Part shown: piece by piece, positions 21,113-33,943 of the stretch
How the letters are laid out: each line of letters begins with the position of its first letter
Numbering within the stretch: position 1 is the first letter of the stretch
Origin: Iris pallida
Lineage: Eukaryota; Streptophyta; Magnoliopsida; Asparagales; Iridaceae
DNA length: 64,000 nt
Assembly (NCBI GenBank): GCA_029216955.1
Contig: JANAVB010044017.1
Coordinates: 5,266,734 to 5,330,733 of the forward strand
Direction of reading: 5' to 3'
The notes under the pieces: model-generated
Seen by the model: only the letters and a program-made list of their open reading frames with translations
Database searches by the model: none
What the model was told of the DNA's origin: nothing
Position numbers and translations under genes: made by a program

Positions 21113-23335
21113 TGTCACGCCTCGATTCGTAGAGTCATTTATTCACATATTTTATCTCTTGGAATCGATCATCCTCGCTTGGGCGTGATGTGGTACAAGT
21201 CTGGTATTGCACTTATACAAGGCAAAGATGGTACATAATTGGTTATTTTCAAATGGGAACACATTGCAGCGGCAAAAGCAGACAAATTGAAGTTAATGAG
21301 AACAATCTTTCTTATTGAATAGAAATACATCACTTCTTTATAGCACTGGAGATAAAAGGATAACTTGAAGTCACACAGAGATGTATAGAACTTTATTCTC
21401 TTGATTGAAAATTGAAGAAGAGTACAAGACTTGTATTGAGGTACAATGCCTACAACACATCTCACTTTACATTGAAAGCCAACTAAACAATGCTATACAG
21501 CTTACATTTGATACTTGGATATATTGGATTACCACTCGATATACCGACTTGGCTTACAACTCACTGGTACAATTGTTTACAATGTTCCATACATTATGTC
21601 CTTTATAAACAGAAGATATCATCTTGTACAAGGAGAGCTTCTGCATGTCCAACAAATCTTCGATACCGCGGAACCAATCAAGCCAAACTTCGTGTGTAGA
21701 ACATCCCAAGCACGAGCACTTGCCCACAAAACGTGGGTCAATACATCATCTATGTACTGGCGAGCAGAATCCAACCCACTCGCCTAAGCCAATATTTAAA
21801 TACCCATTTAAGCAAGCATTTATTAGAATGATCTTTCTATTTGGGACCTAGCATCAGTTTACATATTCATGGGCAATAATTATAGTGCAGCATGTAAACA
21901 TATTCTGAGCAATATTCATGCGAACATATCATTATAGCATTCTTGGTGTTATCATGCAAAGGCATCATTGAGGCATCGTTAACATTATCATCTTAAACAT
22001 CTTATGATAGTTCTCACTTCAAGCATCACTTAACATGTATGTTATATTTGAGCAATATTTATAGCAAGGCATCTTTCTAGCATACTGGATTTAACATGTT
22101 AAGCAGGTTATCATATTGAAAGGCTACACATGGCATCATTTACTTGGCATGTTAAGCACACAAGTTACACCAACGCATATATTGAGTATATCACATTTAA
22201 GTGATTTCTTACCAAAAGCCAACTCCCTCGTACATGCATCAAATACAGGTTAACTGCTACACTTACTCTGCCTGCACAAACATTCATTAGCGTGCATCCT
22301 TACAACATGATCATTGGTGTTAGTGTACCATTTTCAGACGTTGCCATATAGGACTTCAAAAGGTAATCGGCGTGCCATTCCACTAGGTTGCGAGCCCGAA
22401 TGGAATGTCCCGATACCACGTACCCTTAAAGTAGGCTTACACTTCCCCATGGTCGGACCGGCCCCCCTAACGTCCCGGGGTACCGTTCGAGGAAGCAGTC
22501 ACCCCCTTGTATACAAGTTGTCGCTGACCATACGAATGTGTGTCTGACTCGATCGTGATCATGAAACACATGGTGAAATATTGAAATAAGTAAAGGCAAC
22601 TGTGCATCATTCAACTCATCTATGTCGTTTTCAACGACTCATCATTTTCAATATTTCTGTCATTTCACTTGGTGATCTCGACGATCCCAAGCCTTATCAT
22701 TTCTCATTTATTACTTTATTGCAATATTTCTTATTCATTTCTACATTGCAATATTTCTTATTTCCTTCTAAGGAGGAACAACAGCATTCATTCATTTCAA
22801 AGGGGCATATAGCATTTCATTCATTTATAGGAACAATAGCATATTCAATTCATTTCTCATGTAACATTCTTGCAGCATCTCATTATTCAAGTGATTCATT
22901 CATTTCATCAACATTAAGTATAAGGGACATTCTCACTTTATTCTTAGGCATCAAGTTACTTTAGCAGTTCGAGTGTTATTCGTTCAGCAGTTCAATAATT
23001 CTTAGCATAAGCATTAATATTATTCAGCAACTAAAATATGGGACATTTAGGGACAATTTATAGCATCACGTTATTCCATTTATTAAGCATGCAGGAATAA
23101 GGAGGAAGGAGGACAGTTCCACTTGCCTCCATAAAAGGGTTTTCTTATTCGGGTTGCACACATTCCCCCTAAGCGTAGCTCCATCAGTGAGACACGTTCC
23201 AACACTTAATTCGTCTAGTCAGCTAAGAGACTACATCAGTCTCAACTCCCTTGATCTCCAACACAAGTCACGGTCCAACATTCTGATCCCATCCAACAAG
23301 CCAACCAAATGTCTCGTGCGGAGCGGGGCATTACA
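21113..23335 (+). repeat. Solo LTR 2 (2223 bp) with TACCT target duplication
   Basis: It begins TGTCACGCCTCG, ends GAGCGGGGCATTACA, and is flanked on both sides by TACCT (21108-21112 and 23336-23340). No internal region or primer site is present, so this is a solo LTR left by recombination between two LTRs. The orientation is assumed from the TGTCACG start. Confidence 0.82.
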
Positions 23336-23948
23336 TACCTAAATCATGGAATCTAAAATAAGATATCTACTTGAATCATGGAATTCTAGACAAGACATGT
23401 TCTTGTAAATTAAGATTTGAAATGGAATACAGAGCAAAGCTAATACAAGATAATAGAATATGATTGTTTGTAGCACTAGGTTAGTGAATTAGGCGGAAGA
23501 GAACAGTTGGATCACATCCGAAATCTTTGCAATAATAACAACAAGTGAAAGCTGATCAGTAGTTTTTTGTCATACGTAAGGCCTTACGATGTCGGAGGTG
23601 AGTAGAGCATGGAAAATCATAACAAACATGCGCTGCAACAACTAATTGTATAATAGTGCAGCCTCCAAAGGTGCAGTATCCTGAAGCACAGTACTCCAAA
23701 GGCACACTCTCTTGGAGCATAGTGTCCCAAAGGCACAAGATTGAAAGCAGTCTACTAGGGCATACAGCCCCTACAAGCGCAGCCTTCTGGTGCCTTGCCT
23801 CAAAAATGCAGCTTCCAAAGGCACAGCCTCACGAGTACAGAAACCCGCTGTCACTTCAGCATTTATGGCATGCTAACACAGATGTCAGATGTCAGCTATC
23901 AGTTGTTAGTAGCCAGATGTCACACGTCAGCTGACAAATACCCGTTGT
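23336..23948. other. Unassigned flank with CCAAAGGCACAG-like repeats
   Basis: Between 23650 and 23850 the word CCAAAGGCACA or a close variant recurs several times. No coding region is supported. Confidence 0.5.
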
Positions 23949-24883
23949 TGTTTGCCATAAACAAAAAGTTGAACAAACTTTTGTATTACAAACAAAATAG
24001 TATAAAAGAACTCATAAACAGAAGATCTAAGTACAATTATTTTTTATTCTGGAAAAGTGTGACGGTGGATGTCTCACGCTGTAGTTTTTCCTTTACTCCG
24101 TTGACGATCTGACAACGAAAAAAAATTTCTCTAACTCTCTGGATGTCTCTGGATGGAATAATCCAGGCCGAACCAGGCAAAATGAAGGAAGACTTCTTCT
24201 ATTTATAGGCTGATGAGAAAACCAACCCATGCGCACATATGTGATGCGTGTATAGATTTAGGCATATAGGAGTATTGTGCGCATGAGATTTGTTACCACG
24301 TAGCATCTCTGAACAGAATGTTGTTGCAACTGAACGCATGTGGCACACCTAATGACCATTTGGCCGAAGTTGTTGCTGAGATCTTAGGCAGTTGACACCC
24401 GTCGTAGGCATGACTGAGTCGTTTGACACATGACACGTGCTAAAGGCTCAAAGATCCTGAACTGTTGTAACAGAAAAGATTTTATGCGCCTGCATGACTT
24501 AGCACATGAAGAAAATTGGCACATGGCTTTTGGGGGTGCATTGCTTTAACGGTGCATGCGAGGATTGGGTCTGGCCATGTGGTAGTGGATAGTTGTAATC
24601 TAGTAATTGGAAATGATGACGCTGACGTAAGTGATGACTTTTGGTTGTCAGCTCGTACTTCGGAGCGTGTTTATCTTTATCTGAAATTGTCATAATGCAC
24701 ATTGATGATGGGCACATGAGCAGTAGGCTCATTTGCACGTACTCTGAGGCGTATATTATGCGTAGCTATTAGTGTCGCATTGAATGCTGTAATGATAGTT
24801 GAGTGCCTTTTGGCACATCTTATGTATTGTTTTGAGGCGCATGGTGTGTGAGGTGCGTGGCCTTATTTTTTCATGCATCTACA
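23949..24883 (-). repeat. Gyp3 3' LTR (935 bp)
   Basis: On the minus strand it starts TGTAGATGCATG after a purine tract and ends TATGGCAAACA, matching both ends of the Gyp1 and Gyp2 LTRs. Its body carries GCGCATG words like those of Gyp2. Confidence 0.78.
24200..24207 (-). promoter_or_regulatory. TATA box of Gyp3 LTR
   Basis: TATAAATA on the minus strand, at the same relative place as in Gyp1 and Gyp2. Confidence 0.65.
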
Positions 24884-24933
24884 AGTCCCCCTTTAAAGTT
24901 TTTAAACTTGAACCAGTTTTGAAACACTTTGAA
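24884..24933 (-). promoter_or_regulatory. Polypurine tract of Gyp3 within a conserved hairpin
   Basis: The minus strand reads CTTTAAAGGGGGACT directly before the LTR. TTTAAAGT (24892) pairs with ACTTTGAA (24926), including one G-U pair, the same hairpin as in Gyp1 and Gyp2. Confidence 0.75.
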
Positions 24934-25137
24934 TCGAGAAGCATGTGCAGTGGAATCTCAGGTGCATAGAATTTGTTCGTCTCATGGCGCATGGCCTCCT
25001 TGGCGCATGGCCCTCTTAGCGTACGGCCGATCTGACAGGCTGTCAAATTTTCGTTAGGATGAATTTTTTTGATTTGGCTTGATCTCCGAAGAGGAGGCTG
25101 TGCGGCTTGTCTTTATCGGGCCACATGCTTTTTAGCC

Positions 25138-25145
25138 TATAAATA
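25138..25145 (+). promoter_or_regulatory. TATA box of the Gyp3 antisense gene
   Basis: TATAAATAGGC lies 111 bp before the ATG at 25249. The leader between them is CT-rich (CTTCTTCTTCTCC), as in plant mRNAs, and contains AACCCTAG. Confidence 0.65.
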
Positions 25146-25248
25146 GGCAGGGAGATAGAGAGAAGTTTTTTCTTCCACTATCAAGAAAATTGTTTGCCTT
25201 CTTCTTCTTCTCCTTCTTCCAAATACAAAGAACCCTAGTTCTTTCCCG

Positions 25249-25484
25249 ATGGCTCCTAAAGCTTCCAAGACTGTTGCTGCCAGCAAAGGCAAGGGAAAGA
25301 AGCCCGTTGAGGTCACCACAAAGAGCCTATAGTCGTCGACACGACCCACCCCGACGTCCTCAAGGAGGTCAAAGGTGGGTGGCCGGCGTTGACGGTGTCT
25401 TTTCAAACACATAGACACTCGTGTACGGTCAGGCGCATAGATGCACCGACCAAGCCTTTGCTAAAGCGCATGGACATGGCGAAA
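25249..25484 (+). pseudogene. Gyp3 antisense gene, first coding block
   Basis: It starts MAPKASKTVAASKGKGKKPVEV and stops after 27 codons, but a shifted frame continues IVVDTTHPDVLKEVKGGWPALTVSF. This parallels the Gyp1 antisense ORF (MAPKKAAASKAAKGK ... IVHSIHPDV). A frameshift therefore broke one conserved N-terminal region. The plant mobile domain block on the same strand downstream was probably part of the same gene, possibly joined by splicing. The function of this N-terminus is unknown; it is basic and Ala/Lys-rich. Confidence 0.6.
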
Positions 25485-25756
25485 GAGCTATGTTTTGAGG
25501 AAGCGCTGAAGCCCTTTCACTGCTGACGCGCATGTACATGGCGAAAGAGCTATGTTCTGAAGATGTGCTGAAGCCCTTTCACTATTGACGTGCATGGACT
25601 TTGTCCGAAAGATGAGCTGAAGCTCCAACCTGCTGATGCTTATGGACTTCAGTCTGGAGGATACGCTGAAGCTCTACTCTGCTGATGCTTATGGACTTTG
25701 GTCTAGAAGATGCGTTGATGCACTTCTTTGCGTACTTGGTGAATAACCATCATGCG
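25430..25756 (+). repeat. Degenerate tandem repeat of about 60 bp, four to five copies
   Basis: Units contain GCATGGACATGGCGAAAGAGC or GCTTATGGACTTTGGTCT, then GATGCGCTGAAGC. The array lies in the antisense gene and is cut by the solo LTR. Confidence 0.7.
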
Positions 25757-28024
25757 TGTAAAACCCCTAAATTTATACTATATTTTTAGTACTGATTTTT
25801 TTTGTATTTATACATCGCATAGTCGTATTGTACGTCACGCGAAAATTTACGTTTTTCGTATTTTCTCGTCGAGTGCGAATATGTGCGAGGTACATATTTT
25901 TTTTAGAAAAAAATAATTTTTGATTTTATTTCGGTGATGGTTTCAAATAATATATATAATAATTATTTTTCTTAAAGTGGTAAAAAGTATTATTGAGGTT
26001 GGCAAAACTTATTATTTTAATTATTTATAAAATACTATCTTATTTTAATAGTGGTAGATTAGAAAAATAGATTTATGTGAATATTTTATTCGTGTAAAAC
26101 ACATGAAAATTATTTCATGTATGTTTGCAAATTTTATTTTTATTATTTATAATAAATTATTTAGCAAGAAGGCATTTTAAACATTTGAATATTTATGTTT
26201 ATTTTGATATTTTTTTAAAAGATATTTCATATTACTATTTAAAATATTTTTCTCATTTTCGAAATTTTTATGCTATTTGAATAAAAAGGTAGTATGAACT
26301 TTTTCCTATTAATACTCAAATAAATATTATGAATTTTCGAAATTTATTATTATTATAATTTTATTTTTCATAAAAATATTTTGATTGATATTTAGATTAA
26401 TTATTATGATATAAATTTATTCTATGGATTCTATTTTTAATGTAAAGATAGATATACCTAGATTTAAATTTGATTCGGATTTGAATTCGCTTTAAATCTA
26501 TTTAAATTAATATGGTATTATCTATTGGGGTTTTAAATCAAATATAATCTTTATCTAATTGGGAATTACCACATCCTATAAATAGGCAGGTACTCCTCCA
26601 CAAATTCCAACCATCCACAAATTTCCCCACCCACTTGAGTGCATCGTGTCCATGTTATCCCTCTCCGTCCAATTTTTATTCCATATGTTACATATACATT
26701 CTCCTCCCCGTGCCGACAACCCCGGCACGATACACCAAATTCCAAATCCTAAATGCTAATCCTATTCTAAAGGCCAACCCGTCACCGTTCCCGACCAGTA
26801 GCCAGCCACGTCCTGGCACCACCATCGACGGTTAGACACAACCTCCATCGCCGCCATTACCATCACCACCCCCGAGCCAGCCTTCAACACCATTATCGTC
26901 AGACTCGAGTCTTCACGCCGCCGTCACTCACGGCCACCGCTGCCGAAACCCCCACACTTCCTCCGGCCATCTCCTCCTCCTTGCCCGACTCCCCAACCCT
27001 GCCATCGTCGGCGTTCCGACAGCCTCCACCAAACCAAACCCCCAAATTAAAATATCAAAAACAAACCCATACCTATCCGCGGTCGCCGCCGACCCCGTGC
27101 CCACGTCCCTGCCCTCCGGCGAGCCAACGCCCACTCATCCCGACCGTGTCGAGCTACCACGCGTCGAACTCCTCCGTAAATCCCCGAACGCCGCCTCTCT
27201 CGGCGCCCGGTGATGCACCGCCGATCTTCTCCACTGCTCGTGGCCGTGCATGGACCTCCGCCGACACCAGAAGCCCCCTCCGACTCCTCCGCGACCGGCA
27301 CCGCCGTCGGCGACCGTGGTGGCCGCGCGCGAGGCTAGCTCCCATCCGCCTCCCCCTCTTTCCTCATCTCCTCCCCTTCCCGAGACCTCCGGCTCCCTCT
27401 CGCCGCCTCTCCATCACCGCCGGGACAGTCGGAGCTACCCCACTCAGAGCCGCCGGCGGAGCCCCCTTTCCCAGGCGCCGCCTCCACTCTCGAGCGCCGC
27501 CCGTCCTCTCCTCCATCACCTCCGAGTGGCCGCCATTTCCCTCCGAGCGCCCCTCCGCCGGATCAGAGCCGCCCCCGCTTCTCTTTTCCCCTCGCTCCTC
27601 CTTCCTCTTCCCGACTCCACTCGTTCCCTCTCTCTCTCTAGGTCTCCCTCTCTCTTCCCCTCACTAATTTACTTTTCCTTTGACTCTCTCTCTCTCCTCT
27701 TACTAATTTGGGGAATGGCTGAGGTTTTGTATTTTTGCTTTACAATTTTTTTTATTTTTTTATTTGTATCTGTTGTCGTTTTTATTATTATTATTATAGC
27801 TATTACTATTGTTACTAGTAAAGATATATGTATATATGTATGTATTTATGTAGGTACATTAGTGAAAAGATTTTGTAAAAATATAAAGATTGCTCAGTTT
27901 ACTGTTATGTGGTTGTCATTATTATTATTACTACCTTATTTGTATTATTATTATCTTATGATTATTATTATGTTATTATTTTTATTATTTCTATTGCTAT
28001 TATTATGATTATTATTAATATTAA

Positions 28025-28058
<34 letters not shown>

Positions 28059-29556
28059 TTCATTTTGAATATTGTTGTTGTTATTGTAAAAACTATTTAT
28101 TTGCTACTATTATTATTTTTAGAAATTGTATGCACGTATTATTTTCTAACGATTTTCGAAGATAGTTTTTACCAAAATTTCACTTCAACAAAATTAGGTT
28201 TTTGTCTTAAAACTAGTTTTCTAGATTTGTAAATATTTATCAATAACCTTTTAATTTAACTAGTAAAATATAGTTTTTAAGGATTATAAATGGTTTTTCC
28301 AAAAATTGTATATATATATATATATTAATGATTCATTACTTCGATTATCGTTCTGCCCACGACTCCTATTCCTTCACCAATCTTAGACTTCCATATGTCT
28401 ACCCTAACTAAATTGACCGTTCTGGACCCGATGGAACCATCCGTGTCGCCAACAGAGGTTTCCTTGTGTAGCTGTATCACCTAAGCCGTATTTTGTGCCA
28501 CATTGATCATCGTAGCACACCAGGCGTCACAACAGGCAAGTATACCTTGCTAATTAACTTTCAATTATTTATTTACTGCATTATTTATTTAGTTTCATAT
28601 TGTTAGTTTCCTTAGTCGTTTTACTTTACTATATGCATGTTAACTTAGTGCTAGCGGACTACCCTCCTATTGCGGGATATTTTTATTTCTACGCTGGCCA
28701 TGACACTTATACTACACAGTTTGAGGCATTTTATTAGGGACACGACTTATTGACTAGCTATCTTTATTGTTGTGTGACGGTAGATATTCGTAACTGCTAT
28801 GACTAGGGTTTAGAGACTCAAGCAGTTGCAAAACTGGACAAGCCATGGACATGACTTGAACAGTGTGGGAAATATTGGGGGAGGACAGTCGCTAGTGCGT
28901 ATGGGAATCCAAACAGGTAAACCACAGTCTCCGGATGGAACTGTGGCGATATATTTGCATATGCCCTCTGACGTTTTAGACGTTACGGACGGATCCAGAT
29001 GACTGGATGCCAGTTACGTACACATGAGCCTAAAATCCTACCCATGTGCATGAAATTTGTCCTCTAAATCGCACATTAGGCGGTTAGAATCTCCTTGTAT
29101 GTTTGTGTCTAGAATAGTCTTTTATATATTATTTATTATTCTGACAGTTCATATTAGCTTGTTCTTTCTGTATCTTGCTACGTTCGTCTGAGGACCTGAT
29201 TTTTCCCCAGGTGTGTGTTCATGTCTTCTGCAGGTATCCTAGCAAAGGCCGTGGTCTTCTCCATTCCTTCGAAGACGATTGCGCTTGGTTCGTCTTGCCA
29301 TTTTATGGATCGATTTCTTGTACATTTCTTTCATTGAGATAGTTGGTAGTGGACTTTATCTCCGTCCAACGATTGTACCATAACTATTCAAGTTGATTCA
29401 TATATTATTATTCTTTTCATTGTGGATGAGATTTAGTTTGTCTTGGATTACTATATTTTACAGCTTATGTATACATATAAGGCCCACGTACTTCGTATGT
29501 ATACAGCTGGCATGTCTACGTACTTGGTCCTACGTATTTTGGGACTGGGGCGTTAC
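25757..29556 (+). repeat. Solo LTR 1 (3800 bp) with ATGCG target duplication, inserted in Gyp3
   Basis: The ends are TGTAAAACCCC and GGGGCGTTACA, and ATGCG is duplicated on both sides (25752-25756 and 29557-29561). The body has an AT-rich first part, a TATA box, a very GC-rich CT-loaded block (about 26830-27660), then T-rich DNA with (TTA)n near 28020-28060. The GC-rich block gives long proline/serine/arginine ORFs in several frames that I regard as non-coding leader. There is no internal region. Confidence 0.85.
26577..26584 (+). promoter_or_regulatory. TATA box of solo LTR 1
   Basis: TATAAATAGGCAGG, about 820 bp into the LTR, directly before the GC-rich block. Confidence 0.6.
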
Positions 29557-29561
29557 AATGC

Positions 29562-29780
29562 GCATGCTGCCAGCACGCATGGAGAAAAAAAATTCTTGAT
29601 CTTATGCTGAGCTGGGGGTTTTTTCTGCTAAAATCATGCTCCATAAAAGAAATGGCGCATGGGTTTAAAAAAGTCACTTTTGTTTCATAATTTTTTCTAA
29701 CATTTGGCTTGCTTCTTTGTGGAGTGTCTATGGTTTTGCTGACTTTGTATGAAGTTTTATTTAACTACTCGCTCAGCCAG
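29562..29780. other. Gyp3 antisense gene region between the solo LTR and the mobile-domain block
   Basis: T-rich, intron-like text (TTTTTTCTAACATTTGGCTTGC). No ORF is supported. It may be the end of an intron, with the acceptor unclear. Confidence 0.3.
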
Positions 29781-31289
29781 ATGGTTATAGACTTTAACAA
29801 GGAGGTCGTTAATCCTGTCAAGGCTACTATCATGAAGGACCAGCCACCGGAATGAATGGCTCTGATCAAGGCACAATCTTTCACCTTTCTCCAGCACATG
29901 ATAGAGAGGGGCAATATCCCTGTTGCCGGTAGTGCCGACACCTTTTATCTGAAGCCTTAGTTTCTTTTTTGGGGGCATGTTGGCTTCTTACGAGGCTCAA
30001 ATTTGAAGATAAAGGATGATTGGTACTTCGATGCGGATGATATTCGACTGTATGTACTGAGGACTGAGCGCCAGCTGCCACTTTCAGCTTTCATTTGCTT
30101 GACCTCGAAAAGGTGGATGGATTGGGAACTTACCCCAACTCAAGGGAGAGCGCTTACGGGATCCTTTAAGATTGACTCTAGTACCCACCAAAAGGATGTT
30201 TTCACCTATGTATCAGGTGGGCCATCTTACTCTTTACGGGTGTTGTGCCCTGGGAGTATACTCAGTGACATTCCCTTGGATACCTTTACTTACGACGCCT
30301 CTACTTTTGCCAATCGCATGCTGGGGGCCAAGGCGTCGTATCCAGAGGACAAATTTTGGGTTGAAGTCTGGTGTCACTACGAGCCTGAATGGCATGAACT
30401 GACCCTGTGGATTTTAACCAAGTACGAGGATGTCCTCAAGGAGTTTGGTTTGTATCACGCCATACGGGCGACTCACTTTGGTGTAGAAATGAATCAACAC
30501 ATGTTCTTAGCTCTCTTTGAGCTGTACAACCCTCATACCGGGACATTCTATACACCCAAAAAAGAAATGGATCTGGCCCTCCATGAGATGTTCGTAGTCT
30601 CGAAGCTTCCTTATGGTACTGAGCCATTTGCAGGGTATTCCCCGACCAATGAGGAGCTCATTGGTTTGCAGGCAAAGGAGTCAAAGATGATGAACGTATA
30701 TAAGTAGTTGTTGTGCCATCACCATATATGCTAACAAAATGACAAGACGAGGGCTTCTCCCCATGTGACTACTTGGAAGGACTATATTTTCACCCTATGT
30801 CACGATGATCCGAAGAAGCTCCACATCATTACTCGTCCGGGTGCTCCTGAAGATATCATCGCTCAAATGGCAACTCTGGGAGAGAAGAGTCCCCGAGTAT
30901 ATACAGAAGGTGAGCCCTCCTCTAATATATATAGTTATTTTCGGCATGATATGCATAATCTATCCTCTAAGGCTGTATTGGCCTCCTATCTAACGATTTG
31001 GCTTCGGGAGTGCACATTCCATGGAGGGTCAGGGTCGGTCGAGAGGGTGACCCGGAACCTCATCCTTCCCGCGGTGAAGCTAGCTTTTGGACACCGCTTG
31101 GCCCTGCTCCCTGCTATGATCTGCAGCCTTCAGCGGGGTTTGTACGAGTTTGCAGAGAAGGCCCTTCATCCAAAAGGGAAGAGTGGAAATTTGCCGGATA
31201 GAGTTGCATTTCCATTACTTAATGGGTTGGTCAATACTACCCTACCCGAACATGATGAGCCCTGGTCTGGAAGAGGGCCCCAGGAATGA
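29781..31289 (+). pseudogene. Gyp3 antisense gene: plant mobile domain (PMD)
   Basis: One frame runs through the block with stops at 29856 (TGA), 29958 (TAG), 30705 (TAG) and shortly after. The conceptual protein shows features of the aminotransferase-like plant mobile domain: SLRVLCPGSILSDIPLDTF, W-x3-W (KFWVEVWCHYEPEW), LWILTKYEDVLKEFGLYHAIRATHFGVEMNQHMFLALFELYNPHTGTF, ALHEMFVVSKLPYG, then SNIYSYFRHD and LASYLTIWLRECTF near the end. Plant mobile domains are found in host silencing proteins (MAIL1/MAIN) and in gypsy and MuDR transposons; that is family knowledge. Here the gene lies antisense to its retrotransposon, between pol and the 3' LTR. What it does for the element is unknown. The stops show that it is dead. 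Confidence 0.75.
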
Positions 31290-32530
31290 AGACGCCTTTA
31301 TCCACCATGACCGCAGGAGGAGGTGGCTCCATATCGGCTTTCTAGTGTGCCAAAAAGTTTGTCATATCTGAAGGGATGGGATTTTTTTCAAGGTTCCCCC
31401 TTTTATTTAGGGTTCAAAGAAGATGAAGATATGGAAGATACAGGTGTTGATGCCTCCAGTTTGTCGCCGTAATCTTTCTGCTGGTTACAGTGTATCCTGC
31501 CTGCCTGCCTAGTTTATCGAAACAGGAATCATGCATTCCTTGAACCGTATTTGCCGAGCCAATTTACCTGTCAATTCGGCTACAATCAATTGCTGATAAA
31601 GAATCCGAGCACCTGCTTAGGGTATGTAGGGAGCTTGTTAGATGGGGCCCGGGCATGGCAGTACTATAATGCTGGGTGCACGGGTGTGCATTTCTCAGCA
31701 CCGCTGCAGAATCCCACCCCTCATATTCTGTATTCTACCTTAAAATTTTATTGCTCGACGAATACTCCATCTCTTGGGTATAATCGGAAGTGAAGCTTCA
31801 TTGCCGGGACTTGGCTTGTGGCATCGTCGGATGTGATCCAGGAGGCTCGAACGTATTTTCTGTCGAATGCCAAATCATAAGAGGAGCCATCGAAACTGCT
31901 ATAGGAAGAGGCAGAGGATCCGTTGGAGGAACCTGGGGACACTCGTTTGAAGAGGTGCGCTCCAGCGAGAACAAGTTCCCCAGCCATAAATAGAGTGAAG
32001 AAACTTTTGGCATCTAAGATGTCATGGGTTGTGAAAGTTCCTCCTCTGCCCGTGGATGGAGGAAAGGGTGCTCCCCTGTGAAGGCAACAAAGAAGAAATC
32101 CAAGCCTTCTATATGGGATCTAGGCGATTCTTCGGAGATGGAAATCATCACTTCCTCGAAAGAGCCTATTCCTCCAGTCGGGAACCTTCAGGAAGTAGAG
32201 ATCTAGACCAGTGAAGTTCAGGTCGAAATACCATCCTCTTTCGATTTCGTAGATGATGATTTTGGTGGTCTACTGGCAGCATGCAATGCTGACCGGGCGT
32301 CAACAGTTCCCTCAGGTACTTTCTTTCCCTTGCAAATATATAGTTTGGTGCCACAAATAATTGCGATCTTTTTACAGCCACGCAGCGAGAGGGACCTTTG
32401 TTGAGGTCGCAGATCGGTGATGAGGCCAAGGTTGTAGCAGAGGAAACTATCGACAGGCCTCGTAATGGTTTTGTGGTGGAGGTCCTGACCCCCATAGAAA
32501 TCACAATCGAAGACGTTCAAGAGCTCCCTT
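31290..32530 (+). pseudogene. Gyp3 antisense gene: degenerate middle region
   Basis: Broken frames continue between the mobile domain and the coiled-coil end. Short open stretches switch frame repeatedly (for example KVSSEEETFGI-like acidic/serine text around 32000-32200), and no domain is recognisable. Homopolymers and stops are frequent. It is best read as decayed coding or intron sequence of the same unit. Confidence 0.35.
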
Positions 32531-33849
32531 AAAAGATAATGACTGGAGCCGGGGTGCTGCTTCCGGATGCTGTCGCCAAGACTACTGTGAAGGCAGGGGG
32601 AGAGGAGCTGTCGATTGGTGCTTCCAGTCAAATCGAAGCAGCTGGGGGAGGAGTCCCTGCTGAGCCTACACCCATAATCGAACCGGAGGAGCCAGTACTG
32701 CAGCCGAGTCCTAACCCTATTTCGGTAACATTAGGCTATGATGTTAGCGAGCTCCCACGACAGAGCTCGATATTGACAATGATTCTACTACGAAGGACCC
32801 TGCTTATGTCCCCTGGAGGACCGTAATATCGGCTGCCCTACCTGAGGTGTTGCCTCAAGATCCTAGTCTAGGTGCTGGCGGAGGGCAATCCGGGTCAGTA
32901 GATACCTTGATCCCGGAGACACTTAAGCTGGACCCTCATCAAGAAGAAGCCAGTCCCACCACATTGGTGGCTGGGAGCTCAACTAGATGCGTGACGGTTG
33001 CTCCACCAAGTGTTGGCTTTCAGACGGCCACTACACTGCCGAGCGCTGCTACCTTTGACTCCACTGCCGACCCAGCTTCCATACGACTCTCGACAATGGT
33101 GTCCATAATGATGCCTCAAACGTCAGCCGAGGTAGATGATTATATGAAGCTTAGTGTCGAGATCGTTTTACGCAATTTTGAAGAGGGAGTATCTACTGTG
33201 ATGGAGCGTGGTCGAACTTTTACATTGGCCAAGATGTCAGCACTTCTGTAGGTAGCCGCAATAAAATCTCCCCAGGGATATGAGGCTATGGCCGAGGCTT
33301 TGGAGGTATCGGTTGCTGAGCTGGAACATCGTTTAGCCGAGGTCCAAGCCCTCCAGGGAAGTGACCTCACGTCTCTGATAGCGAAAGAGCAGAGCAGGTT
33401 AATGGCTAAGGTTGATGAAGCCAAGTCGGTTTATTCATCCAGCCGAGCCATTTCGGAGCATGACCTGGTCGAATCTAATGCCAAGGAACATGACCTTACA
33501 GTTGTTGAGGAGACTCAGGTCATCCTACAAGATATCCTAGACCAGCGTGTGGCAGAGATTGATAAGAATATCTGTCTGCTCTAGCAGCAATGATCTCAAC
33601 TGTTGACTGAGTCACAACAGGCGGCGGCCAAGCAAACAACCCTTCGCCATGAGACAGAGGAGTATGCTCGATATGAGGCCAGTTTGACCGAGAAGAAGAC
33701 GGAGCTTGACGCCAAGTATACAGAATTTACCGCTTTCAAGAATGAGGCGATGGTGGTGGCATGAAGCGGAACGTCGAGCTTCGGCGAGTGTTCAGGCTCG
33801 GGCTGAAGCTCTAAAGTGTCATATTAATGAATTGTGTGCCAATCTTTAG
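32531..33849 (+). pseudogene. Gyp3 antisense gene: coiled-coil C-terminal part
   Basis: Open pieces at 32539-32826, 32847-33251 and 33288-33584 form an acidic, Pro/Thr-rich region followed by a long heptad-like segment (MAEALEVSVAELEHRLAEVQALQGSDLTSLIAKEQSRLMAKVDEAKSVY). Gyp2 encodes a matching antisense protein (MAEMLEASVAELDQHLFELQSSRRNDFSALIEAEKEKLIAEVELSY), with further identity at ELDAKY near the end. Conservation between two elements shows this was a real coding region. Coiled coils usually mediate self-association. Stops at 33249 and 33582 and a frameshift near 33770 break it, and AATAAA follows. Confidence 0.65.
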
Positions 33850-33943
33850 CTTTCTTTTTGTTTTCCTTTTTGTCTTTTGTTTTTGTTCCTTTCAGAAGGA
33901 ATATTTTGCAATATAGTCTTCTTTTTCCTTTATATTTAAAAGA

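Noticed and set aside
26635..28008. Long Pro/Ser/Arg-rich ORFs (up to 252 codons) in several frames and on both strands
   Set aside because: They arise from a GC-rich, CT-loaded leader within solo LTR 1. No frame is preferred and there is no domain.
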